Shown in pieces: positions 32,077 to 40,410 of a stretch of DNA of 64,000 bases (the stretch's first letter is position 1; the number at the start of each line of letters is the position of its first letter). This stretch comes from Streptomyces sp. OR43 (GTDB lineage Bacteria > Actinomycetota > Actinomycetes > Streptomycetales > Streptomycetaceae): the NCBI RefSeq assembly GCF_008042275.1, contig NZ_RDBK01000043.1, forward strand, positions 2,221,944-2,285,943, written 5' to 3'. The notes beneath the pieces were generated by a model. That model ran no database searches, had not been told where the DNA came from, and saw only the letters and a list, made by a program, of their open reading frames with translations. A program made the position numbers and the translations under genes.

Positions 32077-32973
32077 TTACTCGCTGAGTCCGTTGACCAG
32101 CTTCTCGCCCAGGGCCTGGGCCTTCTCCTGCAGTTCCTTGCTGTCGGGGACCTCGGTGGAGAGGGCCGGCTGCGCGGTGTACCGGATGGTGACGATGACG
32201 TTCGATGTGCGGAATACCACGCTCACCGTGCGCTGCTGTGCGGCGGAACCTGCCGGAGTGAGCAGATCGTCCAGAAACGCGCTGTCCCCGAGTGTGTCGA
32301 GGACGCGGGGCCGGAGGTTCTCGGCGGGGCTGCCCGCCGTGCCGCCGTCCGCGGCGTCCTCCGTGCCGCCGGCCGCGTCGCCGCTGCCCGTACCACCGTC
32401 CGCGTCGGCGCCCGGGCTGCTCTCCGGGCCGGTGCCGGCGCCCGGCGTCGCGTCCGTCTTCCCCGGAGGCGAGCCCTCGGACGAGACCGGGGCCTTCCCC
32501 GTCTCCTTCTCCGTGCCGTCGGACGGCACGGAGGCCGAGGGGAGGTCCGCGGCCTCCTCCTTCTTCGCGTACACCTCGCGGGCGCGGTCGTCGTCGCTCA
32601 CGGCCGGGTCGTACGAGACGACACGCTCGAAGTCGAGGGTGACGCTGCGGGAGGCGTCGGCGGCCTCGGACTTCCAGCTGCAGCCGACACGACGGTCCGT
32701 GTCGAACGTTCCGGCGGGCGTGCCCTCGTACACCTGCTCCTGCTGGACCTCGGGCAGTTGCGCGGCGCCCGGCAGCAGGTCCTTCAGCGTGGCGAGCGGG
32801 ATGGCGCGGCAGGCCTCGGGCAGGGTGCGGTACTTGCCCGGGGGCGCGGCGGAGGCGGACAGGGTGCCGGGCTTGCTGTCGGTGGCGGATGCGTCGCCTT
32901 CGGTGCCGGCACTGCAGCCGGCGACGAGTGCCACGATCAGCACGGCGCCGGGTACGTACGCCATTCGTCGCAC
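32077..32973 (-). CDS. DUF3558 lipoprotein (paralogue with long acidic insert)
   Basis: It is read from the GTG at 32973 (GGGAG upstream); the ATG at 32964 is an alternative. The protein is about 298 aa. It has lipobox VALVAGCSAG, then the DUF3558 pattern with LPEACRAIPLATLKDLLP and VGCSWKSE. About 85 Gly/Ser/Asp/Glu-rich residues split the core, before VVFRTSNVIVTIRYT. It matches the neighbour at 31140 in domain order, suggesting an old duplication. Function is unknown. Confidence 0.83.
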   Translation of the reverse strand: MRRMAYVPGAVLIVALVAGCSAGTEGDASATDSKPGTLSASAAPPGKYRTLPEACRAIPLATLKDLLPGAAQLPEVQQEQVYEGTPAGTFDTDRRVGCSWKSEAADASRSVTLDFERVVSYDPAVSDDDRAREVYAKKEEAADLPSASVPSDGTEKETGKAPVSSEGSPPGKTDATPGAGTGPESSPGADADGGTGSGDAAGGTEDAADGGTAGSPAENLRPRVLDTLGDSAFLDDLLTPAGSAAQQRTVSVVFRTSNVIVTIRYTAQPALSTEVPDSKELQEKAQALGEKLVNGLSE

Positions 32974-33134
32974 GGTCCTGGGCTCCCTTCGCGCGAAAAA
33001 CGGTTGCCGCTCGATGGCGGCCGATGGACACAATGTGTATCGCACGCGCCGCCGTGAATGCCGGTCGACCGACTCATTTGCCGACCTTGGCACCGGTTTT
33101 GCGCTTTCAGTCTTTTCGGGGGAATCGAGGGGTT

Positions 33135-34328
33135 ATGTCGTATGTAGAGGTACCGGGCGCGAAGGTCCCCATCCGTATGTGGGCCGATCCGGCCTCGGTC
33201 GAGGACGTCGCCATGCAGCAGCTGCGCAACGTCGCCACCCTGCCATGGATCAAGGGCCTGGCCGTGATGCCGGACGTCCACTTCGGCAAGGGCGCCACGG
33301 TCGGCTCGGTGATCGCGATGCACGGAGCGGTCTGCCCGGCGGCGGTGGGCGTGGACATCGGCTGCGGCATGTCCGCGGTCAAGACCTCGCTGACCGCCAA
33401 CGACCTGCCCGGGGACCTGTCCCCGCTCCGGTCGAGGATCGAGGAGGCCATTCCGGTGGGCCGGGGGATGCACACCGACCCGGTCGACCCGGACCGGCTG
33501 CGGGACCTCGCGGCGACCGGCTGGGACGACTTCTGGGGACGGTTCGACGGGGTGGCCGACGCGGTCAAATTCCGTCAGGAACGTGCCACGAAGCAGATGG
33601 GAACGCTCGGCGGGGGAAACCACCACATCGAGGTCTCGCTGGACGAGGTCGGCGCCGTGTGGCTGACGCTGCACTCCGGGTCGCGTGCCATCGGCAAGGA
33701 ACTCGCCGACTTCCACATCGGCCAGGCGCAGCGGTTGGCGCACAACCAGGGTCTGGTCGACCGTGACCTGGCTGTCTTCCTCGCAGACACCCCGCAGATG
33801 GCTGCCTACCGCAACGACCTCTTCTGGGCGCAGGAGTACGCGAAGCACAACCGCGCGACGATGATGGCGCTCCTGAAGGGCGTGGTGCGCAAGGAGTTCA
33901 AGAAGGCGAGCGTGGCCTTCGCCCAGGAAGTCAGCTGTCACCACAACTACGTGGCAGAGGAGCGGTACGGGGGTATGGACCTGCTGGTCACCCGTAAGGG
34001 GGCGATTCGGGCGGGCAGCGGTGAGCTGGGGATCATTCCGGGCTCCATGGGCACGGCCACGTACATCGTGAAGGGCCTCGGCAACGAGAAGGCGTTCAAT
34101 TCCGCCTCGCATGGGGCGGGCCGTCGAATGAGCCGTAACGCGGCCAAGAAGCGGTTCTCGACACGCGACTTGGAGGAGCAGACACGGGGCGTGGAGTGCC
34201 GCAAGGACTCCGGAGTCGTGGACGAGATCCCGGGCGCGTACAAGCCGATCGAGCAGGTCATGCAGCGGCAGCGCGACCTGGTCGAGGTGGTTGCGAAGCT
34301 GAAGCAGGTCATCTGCGTGAAGGGCTGA
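33135..34328 (+). CDS. rtcB: RtcB RNA ligase
   Basis: The protein is 397 aa from the ATG at 33135. All RtcB signatures are present: MPDVHFGKGATVGSVI, GVDIGCGM with the metal Cys, GTLGGGNHHIE, LHSGSR, VSCHHNYV, and SASHGAGRRMSR holding the His that takes GMP. RtcB joins 2',3'-cyclic phosphate (or 3'-phosphate) and 5'-OH RNA ends using GTP and Mn, for RNA repair or tRNA healing. There is no intein. It is a single gene ending in a perfect terminator hairpin, with an endonuclease-like gene converging on it. Confidence 0.95.
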   Translation: MSYVEVPGAKVPIRMWADPASVEDVAMQQLRNVATLPWIKGLAVMPDVHFGKGATVGSVIAMHGAVCPAAVGVDIGCGMSAVKTSLTANDLPGDLSPLRSRIEEAIPVGRGMHTDPVDPDRLRDLAATGWDDFWGRFDGVADAVKFRQERATKQMGTLGGGNHHIEVSLDEVGAVWLTLHSGSRAIGKELADFHIGQAQRLAHNQGLVDRDLAVFLADTPQMAAYRNDLFWAQEYAKHNRATMMALLKGVVRKEFKKASVAFAQEVSCHHNYVAEERYGGMDLLVTRKGAIRAGSGELGIIPGSMGTATYIVKGLGNEKAFNSASHGAGRRMSRNAAKKRFSTRDLEEQTRGVECRKDSGVVDEIPGAYKPIEQVMQRQRDLVEVVAKLKQVICVKG

Positions 34329-34370
34329 AGCGTGGGTGGAGGCCGCCTCGGGCGGCCTCCACCCACGCTT
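34328..34370. terminator. Perfect 20-bp bidirectional terminator
   Basis: Arms at 34328-34347 and 34351-34370 pair perfectly around a 3-nt loop (tcg). The hairpin starts at the last base of the rtcB stop and ends 4 bp before the stop of the convergent gene, so it serves both. Confidence 0.92.
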
Positions 34371-34373
34371 GGG

Positions 34374-35258
34374 CTACTGGCTGGGCGTCGCGTCAGCGGG
34401 TGGGGAGACCTGGCCGGATTTCAGCCGCCACAGCCGCACCGAGCAACTGGCCTCGCTCCGGTCGAGTTCAGGCGCCGCAGCGGCGGCGCTGTCCAGCCGG
34501 ATGAGGACTTCGTCCTCCCAGGGCTTCCAACGCCGGTTCTTCCCGCGGGGCTTCACCCCAGGAGGGCGCTGCCAGGCGAAGACGGCTCCGGCAGCCTCCT
34601 GTTTGCGGCGCAGCGCCAGGCAGTCGGGGTAGTAGAGGTGTTCGGCCAGGCGTACGGCGGCTTCCATGGTGTACATGACGTTGTAGATGCCGTCACGAGC
34701 GTTGCGTTTGATGTAGCGCTGAGCCCCGGTCACCTGCTTCGCGTAGAAGCAGAGGAAGGCCCCCACGGCTGTGCTGGCCGTGGTCAGGGAAATGAAGGGG
34801 AATCCCTGGCCGGTGATGCCCACCGAGCCGTCGGCGTCGATGACTCCGCGAAGATAGTCGCGGGCTGAGAAGTCCACCCGGGGTGGTGTAATGCGCCGCG
34901 ACTTGTGCCCGTAGGGGATCCCCAGCTCATTGATCAAGGACCTGGCATCCAGGGAGCAGACGGACCAGATCGCCGAGTGGTGACGGTCGGAGAAGTTAGT
35001 GGCCCGGATGCGCTCGGTGATGCTGCTGTTGTACGGCGTCAGCCGCTGGAACTCACGGAGAATCGCGACATCTCGCACGTTGATTTCGACGGTCAGGCGC
35101 CCCTTTTGGCCGGATCCGGCGGAGAGATGGCCGTCTGCTTGGACGAAACCGAACATATAGCTGTACTCGGGATCGGTGAGGTCCATGAACCCTGTTGAGC
35201 GAGGAACGAGATCGCTGACTTCGAAGAGTGCGGGCGCGTTAAGGTCGTGCTCAGCCAC
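34374..35258 (-). CDS. LAGLIDADG homing-endonuclease-like protein with C-terminal Myb/SANT-like segment
   Basis: It is read from the GTG at 35258 (GAGG seven bases upstream), 294 aa. Two LAGLIDADG-type helices with their acidic residues are visible: YMFGFVQADGHLS near 36-48 and YLRGVIDADGSVGIT near 135-149. One protein therefore carries both half-sites, as in monomeric homing endonucleases. The C-terminal part (NRRWKPWEDEVLIRLD, then EASCSVRLWRLKSG) looks like a Myb/SANT DNA-binding helix set. Codon use is visibly less GC-biased than the neighbours, which suggests transfer. It is not inside an intein or an obvious intron. It could instead be a domesticated RNA- or DNA-binding protein working with rtcB. 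Confidence 0.75.
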   Translation of the reverse strand: MAEHDLNAPALFEVSDLVPRSTGFMDLTDPEYSYMFGFVQADGHLSAGSGQKGRLTVEINVRDVAILREFQRLTPYNSSITERIRATNFSDRHHSAIWSVCSLDARSLINELGIPYGHKSRRITPPRVDFSARDYLRGVIDADGSVGITGQGFPFISLTTASTAVGAFLCFYAKQVTGAQRYIKRNARDGIYNVMYTMEAAVRLAEHLYYPDCLALRRKQEAAGAVFAWQRPPGVKPRGKNRRWKPWEDEVLIRLDSAAAAAPELDRSEASCSVRLWRLKSGQVSPPADATPSQ

Positions 35259-35288
35259 GGGAAGCCTCAGTTCCTTGGTGGTGAGGCT

Positions 35289-35316
35289 CTCGGCCGGGAC
35301 TGTAATCCCGGTCGAG
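35289..35316. terminator. Hairpin between SDR and endonuclease-like gene
   Basis: An 11-bp stem (35289-35299 / 35306-35316, one G-T pair) with a 6-nt loop lies downstream of the SDR stop at 35417 on the minus strand. It is probably the SDR terminator. It superficially resembles a tRNA-Tyr anticodon arm, but no tRNA body surrounds it. Confidence 0.55.
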
Positions 35317-35416
35317 GGCCGTCCGGCATGAAGGTGTGACCGAGCGTATGCGGGGCGGGCGATGCCGCTTCGAGTGATCGAAGAGATTCGCCCGGAAGGG
35401 TGATACGTGACGTTCG

Positions 35417-36178
35417 TCAGACCGTGCGGTGGACCTTCGAGTTGGAGGCCTGGGCGCGGGGGCGGACCACCAGGAGGTCGATGTTCACGTGGCTGGGGCG
35501 GGTGATGGCCCAGGTGATCGTGTCGGCCACGTCGTCCGCGGTGAGCGGGGCGTCGACGCCGGCGTAGACCTTGGCGGCCTTCTCCGTGTCGCCGCGGAAG
35601 CGGGTGGTGGCGAACTCCTCCGTCTTGACCATGCCCGGGGCGACCTCGATGACGCGGACCGGGGTGCCGACGATCTCCAGGCGGAGGGTCTCCGCCAGGA
35701 CGTGCTCGCCGTGCTTGGCGGCCACGTAGCCGCCGCCGCCCTCGTACGTGGAGAGACCGGCGGTGGAGGAGAGGATGACCACCGTGCCGTTGCCGCTCGC
35801 GGTGAGGGCCGGGAGCAGGGCCTGGGTGACGTTGAGCGTGCCGATGACGTTGGTCTCGTACATCTGACGCCAGTCCGCCGGGTCGCCGGTGGCCACGGGG
35901 TCGGCCCCGAGCGCGCCGCCCGCGTTGTTGACGAGGACGGCGAGGGTGCGGAACGCGGTGGCGAACTCGTCGACCGCGGCGCGGTCGGTGACGTCCAGGG
36001 CGTAGGCCGTGGCCTCGTGGCCCGCCTCGGTGATCTCGGCGGCGAGCGCCTCGATGCGGTCCTTGCGGCGGGCGGTCAGCACCACGCGGAAGCCGGCTGC
36101 CGCCAGCTGCCGGGCGGTCGCGGCGCCGATGCCGCTGCTCGCTCCGGTGATGACGGCGATGGGGGATGCGGCGGCCAT
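35417..36178 (-). CDS. Short-chain dehydrogenase (YdfG-like)
   Basis: The protein is 253 aa with ITGASSGIGAATA, LVNNAGGALG, the catalytic Ser in ILSSTAG, GGYVAAKHGEHVL (Tyr, Lys), and EVAPGMVKTEEF. The last two resemble the E. coli YdfG / NADP-dependent 3-hydroxy-acid dehydrogenase group. It is monocistronic or paired with ynfA upstream. It is a routine chromosomal oxidoreductase of unknown substrate. Confidence 0.88.
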   Translation of the reverse strand: MAAASPIAVITGASSGIGAATARQLAAAGFRVVLTARRKDRIEALAAEITEAGHEATAYALDVTDRAAVDEFATAFRTLAVLVNNAGGALGADPVATGDPADWRQMYETNVIGTLNVTQALLPALTASGNGTVVILSSTAGLSTYEGGGGYVAAKHGEHVLAETLRLEIVGTPVRVIEVAPGMVKTEEFATTRFRGDTEKAAKVYAGVDAPLTADDVADTITWAITRPSHVNIDLLVVRPRAQASNSKVHRTV

Positions 36179-36232
36179 GGCGGGCTCCTCGGACAGCTGA
36201 TCGGTACGGGCCCAGGATAGGCAGGGACGCGG

Positions 36233-36568
36233 TCAGTGGTTGCGGGGGGCGTACATGATCACGGCCATGCCGGCCAGGCAGATCAGTGCGCCCGTGACGT
36301 CCCAGCGGTCGGGGCGGTAGCCGTCGGCGGCCATGCCCCAGGCGATCGACCCCACGACGAAGACCCCGCCGTACGCGGCGAGCACCCGCCCGAACTCGCC
36401 GTCGGGCTGGAGTGTGGCGACGAAGCCGTAGGTGGCCAGAGCGATGACGCCCCCGCCGATCCAGGCCCAGCCGCGGTGTTCCCGGACTCCTTGCCACACG
36501 AGCCAGGCGCCGCCGATCTCGAAGAGGGCGGCGACGACGAAGAGGGCGAGGGAGCGGATCACGGACAT
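36233..36568 (-). CDS. YnfA-family (UPF0060) small membrane protein
   Basis: This 111-aa protein has four TM helices. Family motifs: AALFEIGGAWLVWQGVREHRG, LATYGFVATLQPDGEFGRVLAAYGGVFVVGS, and a C-terminal DRWDVTGALICLAGMAVIMYAPR. Length and topology match UPF0060, related to small multidrug resistance transporters. An efflux role has been proposed for the family. Confidence 0.92.
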   Translation of the reverse strand: MSVIRSLALFVVAALFEIGGAWLVWQGVREHRGWAWIGGGVIALATYGFVATLQPDGEFGRVLAAYGGVFVVGSIAWGMAADGYRPDRWDVTGALICLAGMAVIMYAPRNH

Positions 36569-36656
36569 GGGGGAAGGGTGCCATGGCCGCGGATCCGAGA
36601 CGCGCCGAACAAGTGGGTAAATATGGATAATTCGTGATGATCTGTATCTTCAGGGC

Positions 36657-37178
36657 ATGGTAGTGACGCGTAAGGCTCTGCTGGGGGTGGCCGCCGCGGC
36701 GGCGATGGCGTCGACGGTGGCGCTGGGTGCGGCCGGGACGGCCGCGGCCGTCGGTGCGCCCTTCGGTACGCCTCCGGCGCGGAACGTCGCGCCGGAGGCG
36801 GATGTTTCGCACCACGGGCATGTCTCGCTGTGGGGGTCCGGGCTCGGGATCTTTCTGCGCAGCGAGAACCGCGGGCCGGCGGATCTGGACGGAGCGACCG
36901 TGCGGCTGCGGATCTCCGTACCGCTGGCGGGCCGCCAGCGGCTGCCGCAGGAGTGCCTGCGGGCCGACCGGACGACCGTGCTGTGCCGGACGGGCGCATT
37001 GCACGCGGACGGCTCCGAGCAGCGGCAGCTCGCCCTCGAACTCCGGCTCGCGGGCCGGCCGGCCGAGGTGGTCGTGCGGATCGACACCGTGTGGAACGGC
37101 GGGGCGACGGACCGGGACGCGAAGAACAGCGAACACGAGGTGCTGGCTCTCGCCACCGGGGACGAGTACGTGTTCTGA
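36657..37178 (+). CDS. Secreted protein of unknown function
   Basis: This 173-aa protein has a Sec signal peptide (MVVTRKALLGVAAAAAMAST, cleavage near AAA/V in 29-32). The mature part is a beta-rich domain with two Cys (QECLRAD and VLCRTG), probably disulfide-bonded. I do not recognise a family. An AT-rich promoter region lies at 36617-36655. The gene stands alone between ynfA (divergent) and a MarR gene. Confidence 0.7.
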   Translation: MVVTRKALLGVAAAAAMASTVALGAAGTAAAVGAPFGTPPARNVAPEADVSHHGHVSLWGSGLGIFLRSENRGPADLDGATVRLRISVPLAGRQRLPQECLRADRTTVLCRTGALHADGSEQRQLALELRLAGRPAEVVVRIDTVWNGGATDRDAKNSEHEVLALATGDEYVF

Positions 37179-37220
37179 GCGGTGAGGGCCGGGGCGGTGT
37201 CTGCTCCGTACACTCTCTGC

Positions 37221-37709
37221 ATGCCGCAGAAGTCATCCGCTCCCCGGCGCAGCGCCCTGCTGGCCGAGCTGGCCGTCACCTCGCGCCGCTACATGGCCTC
37301 GTACGCGCTGTTCAACCAGGCCGTGGCCGACCATCTGGGCCTCCATCCCACGGACCTCCAGTGCCTCAACCTGCTCGGTCTGGAGGCCGGGCCCGTCACC
37401 ACGGGCCGCGTCGCGGAGCTCACCGGGCTCACCACCGGCTCGGCGACCCGGCTCGTCGACCGGCTGGAGCGGGCCGGGTATGTGACCCGCGCGCGGGACA
37501 CGGCGGACCGGCGGCGGGTGCTGGTCACGACGGTTCCGGAACGGATGGTGGAGTTCGGTGCGGTCTGGGAGCGGCTGAACGGTGGCTGGGCGGCGCTGTT
37601 CGACACGTATGACGACAGCGAGGTCGCCTTCCTCATCGCTCATATGCGGCGGACCGTGGAGCTGAGCGCCGCGCAGGTCGGGAAGCTGCGCGACGGCGAC
37701 GCACCCTGA
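37221..37709 (+). CDS. MarR-family transcriptional regulator
   Basis: The protein is 162 aa from the ATG at 37221; a GTG at 37182 is possible. A winged helix with VAELTGLTTGSATRLVDRLERAGYVTRARDTADRRRVLV near 62-100 is the classic MarR recognition helix and wing. The target is unknown. It ends 14 bp from the convergent Mut7-C gene. Confidence 0.88.
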   Translation: MPQKSSAPRRSALLAELAVTSRRYMASYALFNQAVADHLGLHPTDLQCLNLLGLEAGPVTTGRVAELTGLTTGSATRLVDRLERAGYVTRARDTADRRRVLVTTVPERMVEFGAVWERLNGGWAALFDTYDDSEVAFLIAHMRRTVELSAAQVGKLRDGDAP

Positions 37710-37723
37710 CGCGGGGCGCGGAA

Positions 37724-38479
37724 TCAGGTGCCCGACGGTCCGGGGCCGGTCAGGGCACTGCCGAAGTCGCGGACGGCTTCGTCGACGATCGCCTCCAGGC
37801 GGGCGTGGTGGGCGCCGCGCCAGTAGACCCGGCCGCACTCCGTGCACTGCGCGAAGACGTCGTAGGACTTCTGTGTTCCGTGCTCCAGTTGCCCGCTGAC
37901 GGAGTCCTTGTCGGCCGCCGCCAGCGGCCCGTTGCACGCCGTGCACCGCGTCCACGGGGCGAGGTCCGGCGCGAACCGTTCCAGCACGTCCCGCAGCTGC
38001 TCCTCGGGGCGGTCGCTGTAGACGTACGCCCCGGCCCAGATCTCCCGCCGGTGCAGCAGTCCGCGGTCCCGGGAGAGCAGGACCCGCCGCTCCTTCGCGG
38101 AGCGGGTGGCCAGTGCGGGGTCGCCGATGTCCTCGCTCTCGTACGCCGCGTCGACCCCGAGCAGCCGCAGCCGCCGAGCGAGGGTGCCGAGGTGGACGTC
38201 GAGGAGGAAGCGCAGGGGTGCGCCCGGTACCTGCTGTGGGCGCCGGACGGCCCGGACCTCGACCTGTTCGCCCGTCGCGGGGATGTGTGACACGGGCACG
38301 GGGTTTCCGTCGACGAGGAGTTGGCCGGCCTCGGTGAGCGGGACGCCGAGCGACTCCACCACGTGGCCGAGGGTCGACGAGCCGTCGGTGGTCACGGCGG
38401 TCCGGCCGCGGCGGCGTTCGTGCGCGACGAAGACGCGTAGCTCGGGGGCGACTTCGAGGTGGATCTCGGGTCCGTTCAC
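37724..38479 (-). CDS. Ub-Mut7C / Mut7-C RNase domain protein
   Basis: It is read from the GTG at 38479, 251 aa; the RBS is weak, so the start is moderately sure. Residues 1-80 form a ubiquitin-like domain (RVFVAHERRRG, LGHVVESLGVPLTEAG). Then comes the PIN-like Mut7-C domain (RFLLDVHLGTLARRLRLLGVDAAYES, LLSRDRGLLHRR, acidic residues for metal). It ends with a C4 zinc ribbon (CTACNG and CTECGRVYWRG). The family is predicted to cleave RNA; targets in bacteria are unknown. Confidence 0.85.
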   Translation of the reverse strand: MNGPEIHLEVAPELRVFVAHERRRGRTAVTTDGSSTLGHVVESLGVPLTEAGQLLVDGNPVPVSHIPATGEQVEVRAVRRPQQVPGAPLRFLLDVHLGTLARRLRLLGVDAAYESEDIGDPALATRSAKERRVLLSRDRGLLHRREIWAGAYVYSDRPEEQLRDVLERFAPDLAPWTRCTACNGPLAAADKDSVSGQLEHGTQKSYDVFAQCTECGRVYWRGAHHARLEAIVDEAVRDFGSALTGPGPSGT

Positions 38480-38541
38480 CTGGTCAGGATGCCATTGGGG
38501 CGGGGGGCGCAGCCACGGGATTCGGTCGGGTCGCGTGGGCG

Positions 38542-39381
38542 TCAGGCGCGGAAGGCGGCGGCGTGGCCGGCGGCCCACGCCGTGAACGTACGGGCCGGAC
38601 GGCCGGTCAGTTTCTCCGTCTCTCCGGTGACTTCGGCGGCGGAGCCGTCCGTGGCGGCCCAGTAGTCGAGCAGCCCCTCGGCGATCTCCTCGGGCATGTA
38701 GGGGGAGACGGCGGCCTTCCAGTCGGCCCTGGTCACGGTGCGGACGGTGACGGGGCTGCCGGACGCGGCGGCCAGGATCTCGACCTGTTCGGCCGCGGTG
38801 AGGGATTCGGGGCCGGTCAGGTGGTACGCCGAGCCCTGGAGCCGTGCGTCGGTGAGGACGGCGAGCGCCGCCTCGGCGATGTCGGCCTCGTCGATGGGGC
38901 TGGTGCCGCTGTTCGGGTACGGCAGTTCGACGGGGCGGCCCGACCGGATGGCTTCCGACCACTGGTGGGCGTTGCCCGCGAAGGTGCCGGGGCGCAGCAG
39001 GGTCGCGGTGAGGGGCGAGGCGGTCAGCGCCTGCTCCACGGCGTGGGGGGAGGCGGCGATCGGGTGGGAGCCGGCGTCCGGGTCGAGGACCCAGCTGGAG
39101 GAGAGCAGGGCGATGTGCGCGACGCCGGCGGTCTGCGCGGCGGCGAGGAACTCGGTGATGTGGGACGGCTCGGCGTAGAGGAAGACGGAGTCGACGCCCT
39201 TCAGGGCGGCCGGGAAGGTGCTGGGGTCGCCGAGGTCGCAGGCTACGGACGGGATCCCGGCGGGCAGGTCAAGGCCGTCCGGGTTGCGGGATCCGGCGCG
39301 CACGGCGTGGCCGCCCGCGTGCAGGAGCGAGACGAGCGCGGAGCCGACGCGGCCGCGGCTGCCGGTGACGAGGGTGAGCAT
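38542..39381 (-). CDS. NmrA-like NAD(P)-binding protein
   Basis: This 279-aa protein has an N-terminal VTGSRGRVGSALVSLL Rossmann motif, RAGSRNPDG, and FLYAEPSHITEF, as in NmrA/quinone reductase 2-type proteins. These bind NAD(P) and act as redox sensors or reductases. Its first 12 codons and 79 bp of upstream DNA are duplicated in inverted orientation at 39489-39604, so an identical promoter and start face away from it. Confidence 0.85.
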   Translation of the reverse strand: MLTLVTGSRGRVGSALVSLLHAGGHAVRAGSRNPDGLDLPAGIPSVACDLGDPSTFPAALKGVDSVFLYAEPSHITEFLAAAQTAGVAHIALLSSSWVLDPDAGSHPIAASPHAVEQALTASPLTATLLRPGTFAGNAHQWSEAIRSGRPVELPYPNSGTSPIDEADIAEAALAVLTDARLQGSAYHLTGPESLTAAEQVEILAAASGSPVTVRTVTRADWKAAVSPYMPEEIAEGLLDYWAATDGSAAEVTGETEKLTGRPARTFTAWAAGHAAAFRA

Positions 39382-39604
39382 GGTGAGGGAGCTCCAAGGA
39401 GGAAGGACGGGAGGCGGGTGCCGTGCGGCACCACCGCGTCAACTGTGCCACACATTTGCTGTGCGGCGCAGATAAATATGCGGCGCGAAGCAAATGTGTG
39501 GCACAGTTGACGCGGTGGTGCCGCACGGCACCCGCCTCCCGTCCTTCCTCCTTGGAGCTCCCTCACCATGCTCACCCTCGTCACCGGCAGCCGCGGCCGC
39601 GTCG
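39345..39604. repeat. Large inverted repeat 1 (116-bp perfect arms, 28-bp spacer)
   Basis: Arm 39345-39460 is the exact reverse complement of 39489-39604. The left arm holds the first 37 bp of the NmrA-like gene and 79 bp upstream of it. The right arm is a mirrored copy with its own ATG at 39568 and the same TTGACG element (39507-39512, mirrored at 39437-39442). The spacer 39461-39488 is AT-rich in the middle (gataaatatg) and carries the direct repeat tgcggcgc at 39462 and 39479. The palindrome could extrude as a cruciform. Confidence 0.95.
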
Positions 39605-39632
39605 ATTCCGCCCCTGACCGAAAGGCGGCCCC

Positions 39633-39781
39633 ATGGCCACGGCGGCCCTTCTCTGTATCGGACTGGCGCAACTCGCCCTGGCGGTCATGGCTTTCGGGGC
39701 CGGCCGGGGATCCGGGCCGGGCGCCGGATGGTGGATCGGCATCCTGGGGTGCGGCCTCGCCTATGACTCGCTCGTCGTGGC
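39633..39781 (+). pseudogene. Inverted duplicate of the 5' end of the membrane-protein gene
   Basis: The first 49 codons (MATAALLCIGLAQLAL onwards) are identical to the gene starting at 40410 on the minus strand. After 39781 the reading frame passes into antisense of the core and continues to a stop near 40064 as a meaningless sequence. It is best read as a truncated copy, or as the silent 5' end of an invertible gene. Confidence 0.85.
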
Positions 39782-40410
39782 AGCCGGGCGCCGGCCGTGC
39801 GGGGGTCCCGGAGCGCGGCCACCAGGCCGGCGAGCATCAGCGCCTCTCCCGCGTTCCCGAGAAGCGGTACGGAGAAGGCGAACGCGGACGCGACGAACAC
39901 GGCGCCCGCGCCGAGGGCGGTCCATCGCACCGCGTCCCGGACCCAGGCCCGCACTCCGATCCCGAGCAGCACCAGGATGCAGAACACGGCGGCCACGGGT
40001 GCGCCGTGGTCCCCGGCGGCGACGTACCTCAGGGTGCCCGCCCAGCGGCGCGGTTCCAGGGTGAGCCCGGGCAGTGTGAGCAGTGCGCCGGCCACGGCCG
40101 ACGCCCCGGCCACCAGCCAGGCTGTCGTCAGGGTCCGCGGTCGGGGTCCGAGCAGCAGCGTTCCGCAGACGATCACGACCGGGGTCAGCACGGCGTGGAC
40201 GACGAACCGGCCCACGTTCAGCGTTTCCAGCGCCACCCCCTCGCCCACGGCCGCCCCGGCCGCCACGACGAGCGAGTCATAGGCGAGGCCGCACCCCAGG
40301 ATGCCGATCCACCATCCGGCGCCCGGCCCGGATCCCCGGCCGGCCCCGAAAGCCATGACCGCCAGGGCGAGTTGCGCCAGTCCGATACAGAGAAGGGCCG
40401 CCGTGGCCAT
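39685..40410 (-). CDS. Multi-pass membrane protein of unknown function, 3' end rewritten by the inverted repeat
   Basis: The open frame is 241 aa with about 6-7 hydrophobic segments (LCIGLAQLALAVMAFGAG; VVHAVLTPVVIVCGTLLLG; AAVFCILVLLGIGV; ALMLAGLVAAL). No family is recognised. Residues 1-210 look native. Residues 211-241 (PRRASHRRGRT onward, Arg/Pro-rich) are read from the antisense of the gene's own duplicated 5' end. The original C-terminus and stop were therefore probably lost or shifted at 39781. The hydrophobic part may still fold, but the gene may be inactive. Confidence 0.65.
   Translation of the reverse strand: MATAALLCIGLAQLALAVMAFGAGRGSGPGAGWWIGILGCGLAYDSLVVAAGAAVGEGVALETLNVGRFVVHAVLTPVVIVCGTLLLGPRPRTLTTAWLVAGASAVAGALLTLPGLTLEPRRWAGTLRYVAAGDHGAPVAAVFCILVLLGIGVRAWVRDAVRWTALGAGAVFVASAFAFSVPLLGNAGEALMLAGLVAALRDPRTAGARLPRRASHRRGRTPGCRSTIRRPARIPGRPRKP

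Noticed and set aside
35281..35330. tRNA-Tyr-like anticodon arm (GGGACTGTAATCCC)
   Set aside because: Loop is 6 nt, and there is no matching D arm, T arm or acceptor stem nearby; a simple terminator hairpin explains it.
34374..37136. 920-aa minus-strand frame covering the endonuclease-like gene
   Set aside because: Only the last 294 codons have sensible composition; the rest is out-of-frame shadow of the SDR and ynfA genes. The GTG at 35258 has an RBS.
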